A DNA stretch of 64,000 bases from Sphaerolaimus hirsutus (lineage: Eukaryota; Nematoda; Chromadorea; Monhysterida; Sphaerolaimidae), in assembly GCA_964036195.1 (NCBI GenBank), contig OZ038457.1, forward strand, positions 11,063,147 to 11,127,146. The letters are read 5' to 3'. The position numbers were made by a program, and so were the translations under genes. The notes under the pieces are model-generated. The model saw only the letters and a list, made by a program, of their open reading frames with translations. It was not told where the DNA came from and ran no database searches. Each line of letters opens with the position of its first letter. Position 1 is the first letter of the stretch. Of the stretch, positions 1 to 13,000 are shown one piece after another.

Positions 1-1158
1 TAGCTTGTTTTTATCTGCTGTGGAAGCATTGACTGAAATCGCCGCTGGTCCCGCGCGGTTAAGTTCCCCAGACCACTGGTGCAATAGCTGTATCATGCCC
101 GGGAAGGTCCAACCTTCTCTAGTGTACCCAGTGGTTTCCCTGCCCGGGTCCGCCGCGGTCGCCGCCGTCAGGATCTGGCCCGGCGTCACTTGGTTGGCCG
201 CCGCCGGGGTAGTCGTCACCGTTGTGAGCGTGGCCGGCGCGGTCGTCACACTCGAACCTGGGGGTGGGGTGCTGGTCATTCTACTTTGATTTATGGGAGA
301 CGGTCCTACGATTCTGCGCCGTGCTCTGTTCGAAGAGACACAGCTTTCAATCGAGCCTTGCGCAGATGCAAGCTCACGTGGTGTGGAAGAACTTCGCGGG
401 GCACTTAATTGAAGCTCCCCCAATGAATTTTCCGCCTCTTCGAGCTCTTCGGCTAACGAGGGAAATTCAATATTTATATCTGGGATCGCTACTGGGGTGT
501 CAATTAGATTTACGGAAGTCTCACCACTTCTACGCTGGTATGCAGACGAACTCACGGGCTCGTCTTCACCAGCGTACCCTGCTGAATCAGCCTGTGATCC
601 AGACCCTGTCGACACCGGGGAGCTACGGCCGCTTTTTCCCCACGGTCGTCGAAATAAACCCCACTTACTTGATTTCCGCTGCTCTCGCCCGGGCTCAGCA
701 CTTACTGGCCTGTCGGGTCGCAGGAGCGGACTATCTGGTGGGCGTTCTGTTTCTGTGCCTCCACTGGACGCTCGTCGAGCCGCCCCAGTCGGTAGCGCAC
801 CTGGCGCGCAAGCCGGCGTATCCCAACGGCTGCCGCCTGTTCCTGCACGTGCAATTCCAAATTGCAGCACTGGCCGGACGACGGGAGTGCTATCCTCTGT
901 GCGTCTGGTCCAAGTCGCTGCTTCCTGTGCGCGCTCGGCTTCCGCTTCCGCTTCCTGCGCACCTGCTTCAACTCTTACCTGTTCAACCTCAGCGTCCTGC
1001 GCGTCCGCAGTCTGCTGTGCCCTGCGCAACGCCGCTTCTCGGCGCGTGCGCTTCTGTAGCTGTTCTGCAGCTCTCCACACTTCCTCAACTGACCCTGGGA
1101 TCGACGCTGGCCCTCCTGACCGCAGCGTTTCCACCCGGCGCGACAGATCGTTTGTTAC
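1..1158 (-). CDS. Long open frame, possible retroelement gag, runs off the left edge
   Basis: On the minus strand the frame is open for 386 codons from just below tandem stops (TGA TAA at 1164-1159) to base 1, with no stop in the window. Composition is coding-like: an Ala/Glu/Arg/Gln-rich predicted helical stretch (about 1110-910), a polar Ser/Pro/Gly region, a Thr-rich stretch (about 275-180), then a more folded-looking end (GWTFPGMIQLLHQW). The first ATG is only at 279, so the 5' part would need an upstream spliced or non-ATG start; CAG/GTAAGA near 1000 resembles a splice donor. I recognise no domain. The upstream junction near 1244 looks like an LTR end plus primer-binding site, which is why I suspect gag; a host-gene exon is the alternative. 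Confidence 0.35.
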
Positions 1159-1230
1159 TTATCACTTAACGGCTTGGCGTTGATCAGGCGCCGCACCGTT
1201 CACTGAAGTGAATTAAGCTAACCACTCGCG

Positions 1231-1246
1231 TCTGCTACCAAGTTGT
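1231..1246 (-). other. Possible LTR 3' end with tRNA primer-binding site
   Basis: On the minus strand, TTCATGACA (a CA-type LTR end at 1244) is followed after 3 nt by TGGTAGCAGA (1240-1231). Those 10 bases equal the complement of the 3' end of metazoan initiator tRNA-Met; the match then breaks, and 10 nt is short for a PBS. The open frame starts about 70 nt downstream. The LTR would extend right over an AT-rich stretch, perhaps to the CATGTCACA near 2240, but no second LTR is in the window, so its outer edge is undefined. Confidence 0.3.
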
Positions 1247-3256
1247 CATGAATCCGTGTATTCAGCTGTTTTTCGATTACACGATTCACGAGGTTTCTTA
1301 CCGCACTTTTCCCTCTATTCCCACTTCACCGGCCGCTTGCCGCTGCAGTGCACTGCACTGGGCCCGGAGGTCCAGATTATAAATGCGTGTTGTAAATTTT
1401 AAGGAAACGTGTCCGAAGACAATAGGTTTTTCAGAACGTGCGATGAACCACTCGGTGGCTCACGCTGTTCCGTTTCCCGCAGCACGCACAGCACTTACAC
1501 TCAGCATAAGCAGCGCGGTAATTAGAGCAGTTGTTAATTAGCTAACTAAGGGAAAAAGTTAGTACTTAGTGCCAATACAAAAAGGGGTCCAAGTTGGGTT
1601 GAGAAGAGAGTTTATTTTTTTGGGCGATGGAAGAACAGTAGCGGCAGAGTAGAAGCAAAATTAGCTTACGTCGCATCGACGAAGTTGGGGGAAAAAACAA
1701 TTTCGGCTACTTATAAGGCAATCAAGACTACCATAATCGACTCGAATAAAAAGCTAAAAAAGACATAACATTGCGAAGTTACAAAATCACTTTCAAATCA
1801 CATAAGCTCTGATGTAAGCACTTAGTAAAATCGTACGTAACGCAACTGCTTATAAAAAGAGTACTAATTAAGATCGGCTAACAAAAGTAATTAAAAAGCG
1901 TCATGCGACATGGGGCTAAGCCTATAAGTTACAAGCTTATTCGGTGCAACAATTACTCACTTCCATAATTACCTATAAATCCCTACTTAATATAAAACGA
2001 CCTAAAACAAATAACAATGCAGTGCAACGCATTTTTACAAAAACAGAATGAACAAAATACGTACAAGGGCAATTACGGCATCATAATCCAACACAGCAAT
2101 TTAAGCTAATCAATAATTAGACAGCTAACACATGCTTACAATTAATGATAATTAATTAAGATACAGAACGATTAATTAAGCTCGTGGGAATGAAAGGCAT
2201 TGGCGTGAAACGATCTGTACAATAGTTTCTACATGTCACATGGAAACTTTGCTTGGGGGTTTTGTATTCATTAGTTACGGTAGCCAGAGAATGCTCGCGG
2301 GCGCGGAGTGCTTATCACCTCCAGTCCCGCGACCCACTATTGTGACTATCCGGTCAGCTAGCGCCCGTGAGAAAGGTTTCAGCCCGATGGCCACACCCTT
2401 CCGAGCGCGAGGAGATATTTATGCTAGGGCGGCGGAAAAGTATTTTTTGGACTGCGACTTGTCACTTGGGGCGTTATCAGAAGCTGTTCCTACCACCCAC
2501 CGATACTAGATGACGCACGACAATCTAGTCAACATGGGGAGGAACGCGGAACAGTGCTTTTGTATTTTTTGAGTGAAATTCATTGTTCCTGGCTTCCGGT
2601 CGCCACCTACCTGTCAGCCGTCAGTCTCCGCCTCTGCCCAAAGATAAGTAAAGGGTAGAATGTGCTTTAGACCGCCCAGAGAGTCACAACAGTGTGCCGG
2701 CGAGCCCAAAGGCGGCCACACGCCGCGCCGCGGCATTTCAAAGTGAAAAATGTGAAATTCCCCTCTCACCTTATGCCATGTGGAATGCAGTTACACCTAA
2801 GTTAGACATAACCTAGCTAAATTGACTTAAATAGATTTGGCGCACGAAAATAGTAATTAAAATTGGGGGGTAAGGAAACGAAATTGTGCAGAGCACTACA
2901 ACCACTATAAAACATGGCGAACTCGGTCAGCCCATGTAGCGGCGTCGATCTTGCGATGCAGTGCTCTGACGGGGTACTGCGCAGCCCACTGCAGGGCTGT
3001 GCATGCCATGCAGTCCCCGTTGCCGTCGAAAAGCCGTCGCAATGTCTGAGAAAGTTTGCCCAAATTTAGTTCACAACATACATAGTAGTTTACGTTCCGT
3101 GAATTATTATTGCATTTGTTTGTCTAAAATTTTGTGGGGTGGTGTTTTTCCCATCGTAAAAACGCTCTTACATAATCACACGTATACTTTTTGTACTGAA
3201 TAATCATAATTATACTAAACACGAGAGAAGAATTAAAGTATTGAGTTTAGTATCGA
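1247..3256. other. Non-genic stretch, possible LTR then unassigned sequence
   Basis: 1560-2230 is AT-rich and would be LTR/U3 if the retroelement reading is right. 2240-2510 is GC-richer, with an unrecognised 89-codon plus-strand frame that resembles no family I know. I see no splice-consistent exons here. Confidence 0.3.
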
Positions 3257-3271
3257 AATGCTGACAATTGG

Positions 3272-3511
3272 TATACTCCAGTTACTTTACACCCTGCACG
3301 CGTGGTTCCCGCTGGAAGCGTGCCAACGTTTTTTTTTAGCATGCGATTTTCATAATTTTTTTAAAAAAGTCATCTCTGTAATAATGCTATGCGTTAACTT
3401 ATTCACAACAATGATTCTTTTCATCTTTTATACAAAAATCGCATCATTGGCACGCTTCCAACGTGAGACATAAATAAGTGCGAGGGCAGAGTATCATGTT
3501 CGCCGAGTATA
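3272..3511 (+). mobile_element. Short TIR element, type T2 (TATACTCC ... GAGTATA)
   Basis: About 240 bp. It begins TATACTCCAGTTACTTTACA and ends CATGTTCGCCGAGTATA. Inner inverted segments (GCTGGAAGCGTGCCAACG against CGCTTCCAACGTGAGACA) give it a foldback form. Full-length relatives lie at 6058, 34495 (opposite orientation) and 42434. There is no coding capacity, so it is a non-autonomous DNA element. Confidence 0.75.
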
Positions 3512-4008
3512 AGTATTGAAATTGTTAAGATTGGAAGCTGGGTGGAATTGTGCATACACATGCGTGCACATACCCAGCTCAAATTTTCTATGGTAAGTTA
3601 CTACTGGTAACAAAATGGTAACAACTGGAATGCTATTAAAATGTCCAGTCACATAAATACAATGTATTTACTCGTACATATTTTTAGAGAATTCTAATGG
3701 AAATGGAATATGTGGAAATAAGTTGTGGATATACGGTGAACAAATTGAATAGATACAATAATTCAATTCATATTGCAGAAAATGCACATTTATGCAAATA
3801 ATATAATTATCAGTCAAGCATGGCAGTATGCAATGCATAATCACCAATGATGGGTACCAAAACATCAGTGCCACACATGTATAGTATTATAGTCACGGTG
3901 CAGCATACAGGCCTTCGAAAGCATTTTCAAATTTGAGTACAAAGGTGAAATTATAAGGATGGGAAACAGGCGCACCTTCACCCAAGCCACCTCACCAATT
4001 GTGGACGC

Positions 4009-7000
4009 CTAACACATTGGCAGGCCGACGCAGGGTTTCTTCTGCACCCCATCAAGCGTGCACTGGGCGCCCCGGTCACCGTGAACATGCCTGAATCTGC
4101 GCTGCTGCGGATAGCTGGCGTCATGCATTCTGCCGTGCGGCGCGCACGATTCCGAGCAGGGACCCCAGGCCGACCAGCGAGATGCGAAGCACATTGGCCG
4201 CGCTGCGATCGTTTCGAAGTTGTGTGTGAATTGATTTTAATGTGAGAAGTTTTGGTGACTCACGGCATGGACGCTGTCTGCACGCGCGTCGCTGCTGCAT
4301 GTTTTCCGGGCATGGCCGACCGGCGTTGCGAGCGAACACCTGTGCGATAGATGGATGATTAGATAAGTGTGTTCAACAAGGGATTCAGATTGAATAAATG
4401 TTTATGCATTGTATATCCTCGAATAAGTCCCTCCTCGAATAACTCTGCAAAATGTCAAATGTCATGCAGTGGAAAAAAGTGATGGAAATATTCAAACGTC
4501 CAGTGAAAAAAATAATTTTTTTAAAATTAATTCTAATGACTTTGTACTAGTGATGTAAGAGCGCCATGGCGCTGGTGCTTGGCGCTAGCGCCACAGCAAT
4601 AAGTGCCATGGCGTGATTGCCGCTAGGGTTTGGAAGAGCGCCATGGCGCTTAGCGCTATTTTTGCGTGATGCCAGTAACAAAACGCCTGGCGCTAGCGCC
4701 AAAGCAAAAAGTGCCAAGACGCTCTTGGCGCTTGGCGCTATTTTTCCAAGGTCGAAAAAGCGCCATGGCGCGGTTGGCGCCAAAGTCCTGGCTCTTTTCA
4801 CACCACTACTTTTGACACTGCATGACAATTCACATTTTACAGTGTCTGAAACTGAGACTAGCCCAAACACACTTTGACAGCCCTGGTCCTGACACGATTT
4901 CCATCATTGCCGCAGGTTCTGCTGCAGTCGGACCACGCGGACCACTCGGTCACCATGCAGTCGACCGGCTCGCCGCCGTCCGAGATGGATCCGTGCAGCG
5001 ACACGCCCAGTTCGGATGCCAGCGCGTTGTCGGGCACTGATTGTGACGGTTTTATTTGGGTTTGACGTGGGGATTATGTATTAAAACTAGTGATTGTGCA
5101 TGGTAATTGAACGAATACCTATAAGCAGTGCAAAGTTTGGTCGGCCCAACACGTTTTTCGCGCAGGTCGATTCTTTGCATCCGTTATTCTGCGATTCCCG
5201 ATTCAATTTCGCCCCGAGTTTCCAATCATAATATGGATCGTTCAGATATTATAAACAGTGTATCAGACCGCACGAAAAAATGTCGGGTCGCCTAGCCCCG
5301 TGTGTTATTTAGCTGTTATTTTGTGCCACAATGTGCCCGCACGCGCACATAGGTAGTTGGCAATCGAAATTTCCAATGCTGACAAATCTGTTTTGAACAA
5401 ATTTTAATTTACCAGAATGAATTACCGTATTACCTCGAAATACCCCCATGGGGGTTTATTATTTCGCCAGCAAAATTTGAGGGGGGTTAATTCGAGGGGG
5501 GGGGGTTATTCGAGGGGGGGTTTTATTATTTCGCCAGAAAATTTCGTGGAATTCGTAGCAAAGAATACGCTATTTCTTACACAAAAACGGTAATAAATGT
5601 GAGAATATAGGTTATATTGGGGCTATAGATGTACATCTGTACACAAATGAGCGTATAAGAGTAGCTGTGATGCAAATAAGTAGTAATAAATACATCATGT
5701 ACATTGCATACATGATGTGCATCATTCCGGAGGGGGGTATTTCGAGGGGGGGTTTATTATTTCCCCAGCCCATTTTGAGGGGGGGTTAATTCGAGGGGGG
5801 GGGGTTAATTCAAGGGGGGGATAATTCGAGGTAATACGGTATTCTTCATTTCTACTAACGAGTTGACAAACACACCATTCCGGTAAACTCAAAAGTAGCT
5901 TCAGAAATTTCGGTTGTCAACGGTGTGTGTAGGGTTGATGGACAACGAAAGGTTGGACAGTTATGAGTTGAGTGAAAAGAAGGGATCTGAAAAGCAACAA
6001 ATGGCCGCGGGTTGATTCTGAAGCGTCGAAGTCCACATTCCAAAAAAAATACCTCAATATACTCCAGTGACTTTACACCTTGCACGCCGTGGTTCACGCT
6101 GGAAGTGCGCCGAAAATATTTTCCTCCATCGATTTTCATAAAAAGAGAAAAATAACTGCTGTGATAGCGTTGTACGTTAACGTATTCACAGCAATAAATT
6201 TTTCCATCTTTTGGCAAAAATCGCGTGCTTTAGTTATCATTGGCGCGCTTCCAACGTGAAACATAAATAATTGCGCGTGCAGAATGTCATCTGACTGGAG
6301 CATACTAATAAAAATTCGGTTCGTTTGTCGCACCTGCCTCCCTTTTTCCCCTGGAACTCAATTCGTTACTCGAAATTTCCCTTTCGCTCAAAATGCCTTG
6401 CAACCAATGAGCAGCGTCGTTCGGTGATTTGGCACTTTCCTCAAAATTTTCAACTTTTTGTCGCTGCACCAACTCCACCCTATTTCCACGGATTCGATAA
6501 GTGGTTACTGGTCTCACTAACGTAGCAGTGATGTGGATCTATGCGTGGGCGGTAACGATGGCAAACAGAATTTTTTTTAGAGTTTTCGAGTTTACCTACC
6601 AGTTTACGCACACACACAAATTTGCCAAACTGGTAGAAGTTTTGGTAGAAAACAGTTGAAATGTTTGACAATATTCCGACGTAAACTGCTTCGTAAACTG
6701 ACGACAAACCACAGCAACACTTTTAACACAGCGTGCCATCTTTATGCAGGTAAAATAGCATGGATTAAAGGTCAAGGTTTTGTTATGAAACTTAACTCAG
6801 TTATCAATTTTAGACGTGGCAATTGAAATATTGTCAAAGTAAAGCAAAGCAACATATTGTCAAAGTAAAATACCATGCTCATGCAAATTGAAAAACACAG
6901 CATCTACGCCATGCACCAACCAGAGTGGCTGACTTATCATCCTCAGCCAACTCTTTTGAAGTTTGCATCATTTTCTCCACCAACGCATCATGAGTGTTTG

Positions 7001-10000
7001 CAACACTATTATTGTCCACGTGCACCAGCTTCATTGGTTTCACCAGACGCTGCGGCAGCATTGTCACCGGTGGTACATAAGTTGTCGTGCTTACGGTAGT
7101 CGTAGGTGCATAAGTGGCGATTTCTGATCGGCCGTGTCCATAAGTTGGCACCCAGTAACCCAAATCCGGTCTGGCAAGGTTGAAATGAACAGAAATTTCG
7201 ATCCCTTTCCGAGTAAACACGTATTAGGTATACTCAGCGGACCGCATGCTATGCATTTTTTGAAGGAAACACCCCATCATGACGTCATCGTTAATGAAAT
7301 AAATGTCCCAAACAAAAATAAAAAAACTTTTCAGGAAAAAACATTCGTCACTTATACGCGGCTGGGTGTAGTTACCATCCCAATGGAAACAGACGCCAAC
7401 ACACGCGCACTCAGTACTGGGAACGTTTTTATGTATTGATTCAGATCGACCTAAGTTGAACGTGCGTACGCACGCAATTACTAATTATTATGCCAATTCC
7501 GGTCGCATTATCTTACATTGTCTTTGCGTGAACTTTTGGGGCACAGGCGTGACATCAAGTGACATTTCTTTGTGTGTGTGTGTATTTGCGGCAGTTTGTG
7601 GTGCGTACTGAAATTACAAAATATTACAAATACGGTAATTTACATAATATACATAAATGTTCTAATACATTTCCTTGTACTCACCGCAAAATCCTAGCAG
7701 AGTGATACATGTTTGGATGTCATGAATTAAGTATACTCGGCGGACACTACACTTAGTATGGAAGCCTACCATAACACATGTGAATAATGAACCAAAATTG
7801 ATACAGTTTTTTCATCATAATATTTCGTTTTTGCTATGGAATAATTAATTACGAAATTAATCACAAGATTTTATTCATCAAATTATGGTCCGCCGAGTAT
7901 ACACACTTACAAAATGCCACAAAATAAATACACAAATGTCACTCAATCATGCCTGTACACTAAAGTTCACGTAAAGACAATGTAAGATAATCTTACCAGA
8001 AGCGGCTTTGATGCACGCCGCCGCTGACCTCTCAAATGCAAGACCAATTAAGGCGGAGCAAAAACTATAAAAAATCCCAGGTCCTAAGTGGGCGTGTGCG
8101 CTTGGGTCTCGCATTGGGATGGTAAGTGGAATACGCCTTATACGCGACTCTGCCTTTTTCTTTTTATAATATTTTTCTTTTTTGTGAAGTGCGTACATAA
8201 GTATCCCGTTCGCGCGTTATCGACTGAGACATAAATAATTTTGGGCGCATACTTTGCGGTCCGCCGAGTATAATTAGGTATTTTCGCTCAAATCACCTAT
8301 ACTCGTAGTATCTGTTTTTGGGCGCCGGCCGCCGCGTGGTGGTCGTGTAGCGACTGTCGTACACGGGCTGGAACTGCCAGTGCGGCGATTGGGTGCCATC
8401 TGTGTTGCTGCTCGCCAGCAGAGCGGGCACGTAGCCCTTGGTGCTGGCAGTGCTCGCACTCGATCGGCTGGCATCGGTTTTGAGGGTCACGGAGCGACAG
8501 AGGTGTGGCTAACTTGTTGCTTGGATTGACTGCACCAAACCATGCAGTTGTTGGTGTAGCCACACAGCACACACGCATGCGGCAAACATGAAAAGGATTC
8601 GCGGCCACGCACACTAGTACACAATCGAAATTTGTTGAACCCAGTAATCTATTTTGAACGCATTTGTGTTTACCACAATGAATGTTTTCTGATCATCGCC
8701 AACAGTAGTTGACGGACTCTTCGTTGTGGTAAACTCAGCTGTTCCCGAGACAGATTTCGAGTTCCCCGAATTTCAGTGGTGTACTAGTGTGCGCTGCGCC
8801 ATTCATGCTCGATTCACCTAGCATCTCCAACATAGGGAGCCGCCGGTGCCACGGTCCTCCTGCCATCCATGTAGTTATTATAGCCGACAACATTCAACAT
8901 GTTGTTCGGCGCCAAATCTTCGATCGCGTTCGATTCAACTTTGTGGAACTGTTCTGGCGAGGGATAATTGCGTATGGTGGATGGTGTTGTCGGATACGTG
9001 GTAGTTGTTGTTGTTGTCGTTGTTGTTGTTTTGGGGGTCGCTGGTATTGTCGTTGTTGTTGATGGCGGGGTTGTTGTCGTTGTGGTTGTGGTTGTTGGTG
9101 AAGTAGCTGTGACAGAATAGAAAATCTGCTCAATGGTGTGTTAGTTTAACATGAACACGGCAAGAAAACTCAGTGGCTTCTCATATTCAATCAGCTATTT
9201 AGAAAGAAGCAAAAATTTGCTTACCAAGAGCCTCAGAATTTGGATCATAGCCGCTCACGCATAGTTTCTTGCACTGTTCTTCCGTCTGGATGTAATTAGA
9301 AAGGAGTTGTTGATACAACAACTTTGATGAAAAAGAATTCAAGAAGTTATCTGTCACCTCAAACTGATTGTGATTTCCTTTACAGCCGGTGTATATGAAC
9401 CTGCGGCACTGGTTTGTCTCTTTGTCGTAGTAATACCGCGGGAAGGTGCCGTGACACTGACCAACGACCATCTCCAGGTCACACACATCTGCCATTAAAA
9501 TATGATAAGGTATACTCGACGGACATCACACTTTGCATGGAAACCTACCGTAACCAATCTGAATAATGAACCAAAAATTATACAGTTTTTTCCTCTAAAT
9601 ATTACGTTCTTACTTTGGAATTATAAATTAAAAAATTTCTCACGAGATTTTATTCATTTAATTATGGTAGGATGCTGTGCAAATTATGCGCTCCACTCGG
9701 TATAATCAAATGATGCAGCGAATTAATCGAACTTACCGGGTCCATAGTGATGGAAGAATCGTTGACACGTCTGCACTTCGCAATTATCCTGCTGCATCAG
9801 TTCCGTGTCGGGCTCGCACACGGCGCGGTGCTGGGCGAAGTGGAACAGGCGGGTGCGCACGCGCACGCCCGGCCCGCAGCTGGAGGACGAGAAAAGGGGT
9901 TGTTCATATAACAAAGTAGATTCTGGCCACTTTCAAATGTACCCAAGTGCTCTATTCTATTGATCTTTAACAAATCGCAAACGGTGTGAATTTTCTGAGT

Positions 10001-13000
10001 GAAAATTTTGAGGGGGTCAATTCGAGGGAGAGGGTATCTCGAGAAAATATGGCACCTATTTAGTTTTGACGCGTAACAGCATTAGTAAAAAAGGGTCTAA
10101 ATTTGTTTAGCCTCCGCCCTCCAATCTCTGTTCCGTCACACAGAATCGTTGTATTTTAAATACATGTACCTAAATAAATATTTAGGCTGCCCAGTCGAAT
10201 GTGGTTTCCATCGGCCCATTCTCCACAAATTCACACATTAACAAACCACGCCCCGCCCACAAGAACCGACCTGCTGGAGCACGGACTCCAATCACTCCAA
10301 GCGGTCGTCCTGCACCGAGGGTCCACATTCAACGCCTTCTCGCAATCCGACCCATGTTCGCCAGTACACGATTCTGTCGCTGCGAGCGCCACCTGGCAGT
10401 TTTGCGAGGAGGCAGTCGATGGGTCGGCGTAGTTTCTAGTGCTGCGTGTGAGGAAAACATGATCGTGAATGAACTGAAATTCAAAAGACGAATTGACGTC
10501 GCACCGAGTTCTGACGCCCTCGCCGCAAGTCACGGTGCACTCAGTCCATTGGGCCCACTCTTGCATGGCACAAGAGTCAACGTTGAATGCGTCCGATCCT
10601 TAAAGGGGGTTTAGAAATTTTACAAATGCGAACCGCAATATGGCCCAAACTTATTCATGCCTTAGTCAATAACGTGCGAGCAGGATACTTGTGTACCTAT
10701 GCACTTTCACAAAAAACAACAGATTTTAAAACGACAAAGGCGGAGTTGCGTACATGCGAGGAATGTTTTTTCCTGAAATGTTTTTCTTTTTTGCTGGAAC
10801 AATTTTGATATTTTCAACGATGACGTCATGATGGAGTGTTTCCTACAGAAAAATACATACTCACTACAAAATTGTTGAATCAACTACTACACAAAGAAAT
10901 ATCAAGAAACTAGCAGATGCCGTGATTATAAAAATACCGACCCTCGCAGACACTGGTGCGCGCATTGCAGAACTGCTTCTCAGTGACCTGCCGGTCACAG
11001 TTGAACATTTGCGCTTTGACGGGGAATTTGTAGACCCTGGAGCGCATGCGTATGCCCTTGCCGCACGTCGCCGAGCACAGACTCCTTCGAATAACGGTGA
11101 AATATTTACCCACAACAATACTTGATTGGAAAGAAAAGTTTCCACAGACCAATTCCGCAAAAGGAGAAGTGGAATGAGAAGTGAAGTGAAATGAGAAATG
11201 AAAAGAGGAGTGAAAAGTGAAGTGAAATGAGAAGTGACATCAGAAGTGAAAAGTGAAGTGAAATGAGAAGTGAAAAATAAAAATAATAAAAAACGAAAAG
11301 GGTGAATTTTGACTTAGAAAGCATTGTTTCTGATGACTTCACTTCTCACTTCTCATTTCACTTATCACTTCGCACTTCTCCTTTTGCGGAATTGACACCA
11401 AAGACGAACCAAGGCGTCCACTCGCCGACCATGCACTCGCGCCGGTTTCCGTATTCCTCGTCCTCTGAGTTGGCGCTGGAATTGGCCGCGATCACCTGGT
11501 ATTCCTGGACGGTCTTGCACGTCGACGGGTACACCTGGAAACAGTCAACACCGTATAAGCCCTTTTTACGTGGCAGATTGCAAAAAAATCATTCCAAATT
11601 ATGTGCCCTCCGCATTGTCGCTTGACAAGATGTGGCCTTGACGAAGTAGAACTTGTAAACCTAGACATGTAAACACGCTGGCTGCCCGCCTGACATGTGG
11701 ACCCGGCAGACATGTTGCGGCGTCGTACATGTTGCAACAAAAAATTCATTACTTGTCACTTTTCCACTTTTCTTCTTACTTTTCACATCCTGCCTGCTTG
11801 TATATGTACGCCCCACTACATGTCCACGAAGTCTACATTGTCAGTGGGTAGAAATACATGTCCTCCAGGTCTACATGTCCAGCTGGTTTACATGTCCAAA
11901 GGCACAGGGTCGAATTGACCGCGGCAAGAAATGACGACAAGTACACAAGTTACTTTTACAATATGCCTTCACGTCATTCAGGGCAAACTGACCATCACTC
12001 TGCGCAGAATCAGACTGGCCAGTGGCGGCATGGCGTCGGAGTCGGGATCATAAAACGGCGCCCTGGCGTCAGCTGGTTCTTTCGTCGTGATGGGCGATAT
12101 TTTGGCCCGTGGTACGGTCGGATTGTTGGGTGACTGAAACGGTGAATCGGGATTTGGTAAATTTATTGAATAAAAAACAATCTCAACGACTTAAGAGCGA
12201 ATTCCTACCATATAACTAATTCCGGAATCGGTACCCGCGTCCCAAGGGTACAAATCGAATCGCCTCTCGGGCGACCAGCTGCAGTCGGCCGTGCACAGAT
12301 TGATATCCGACACGCCGACGAGCCAGTCTGGACTGGGGCCGAACATCGACGCCAGCGACAGCAGGTGGTGATATCTGCAGTTGAATTCAGAATAACAACG
12401 GTTGGGGCTTGAATTACGAGCTATGAGGCTTGAATTCAATTTTGATTATTGATGTGGACAATTTATATTTGATTTCAAGGGCAAATACCAGACCCTGTAA
12501 AATGTCAAATGTCAAAGTGTCAAAAGTCATGTAAAATGTCATAAAAAATGTAAAACGGCCAGTAAAAAATGAATTAAAATTTGACAGTTTACATGGCATT
12601 TACATTACTTTTGACTCCTTGCACAACATCGACGTACTACGGTACTACAGGGTCTCTGAGAGTGGCACACAAACTTACTTGTCCACACGGAAGGCAGCTT
12701 TAGCCTGTCCCTCTACATTTGGGAACCATAAACCGCGAGCTTTGATGATCGTACGTATTTCCTTTGCTTTATCCCGCATTTCTCGCTCCATTTTGTAAGT
12801 ATTGCCCCATTCTGCCAGCTCTGTGGACGATAATGAGACGTGAAATTTCCGCAGTCTAACTACGCTACACATTCAGAATAAAGTTGGATTTTTTATACTT
12901 AGCAGACCAGATACCTTGCACAGATCGTTACCATAATTTGATGAATAAACTTCTTTGATGGTATCTCATTCCGACCGCAAAACAAGTGTGTAGATAAAAA

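Larger units (their letters stand above)
6917..8467 (-). other. SPON1: F-spondin exons 18-19: unassigned linker
   Basis: Exon 8467-8297 (57 residues, with RYTTTTRRPAPKNRYYEYR) and exon 7170-6917 (GYWVPTYGHGRSEIA, TTTVSTTTYVPPVTMLPQ, a charged end) extend the linker. They match no domain I know. Phases (2, 2, 1) fit their neighbours. The intron between them (7171-8296) is mostly transposon. Confidence 0.75.
10271..11534 (-). other. SPON1: F-spondin exons 10-13: first TSP1 repeats
   Basis: TSP1-1 spans exons 10/11 (GEWTPW joined to SLCSATCGKGIRMRSR by a phase-2 intron). TSP1-2 is in exons 12/13 (EWAQWTECTVTCGEGVRTR) and is split by a 63-bp intron. TSP1-3 begins at the end of exon 13 (AWSDWSPCSS) and finishes in 9879-9737. 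All keep the WxxW, the CSxTCG-type core and the late cysteines. Confidence 0.92.

Noticed and set aside
264-1183. Plus-strand open frames of 228-301 codons at the left edge
   Set aside because: They are shadows of the minus-strand frame, which is longer, continuous to the edge and has more natural composition; the plus frames are Leu/Arg/Ser/Ala-biased as expected for antisense of GC-rich coding DNA.
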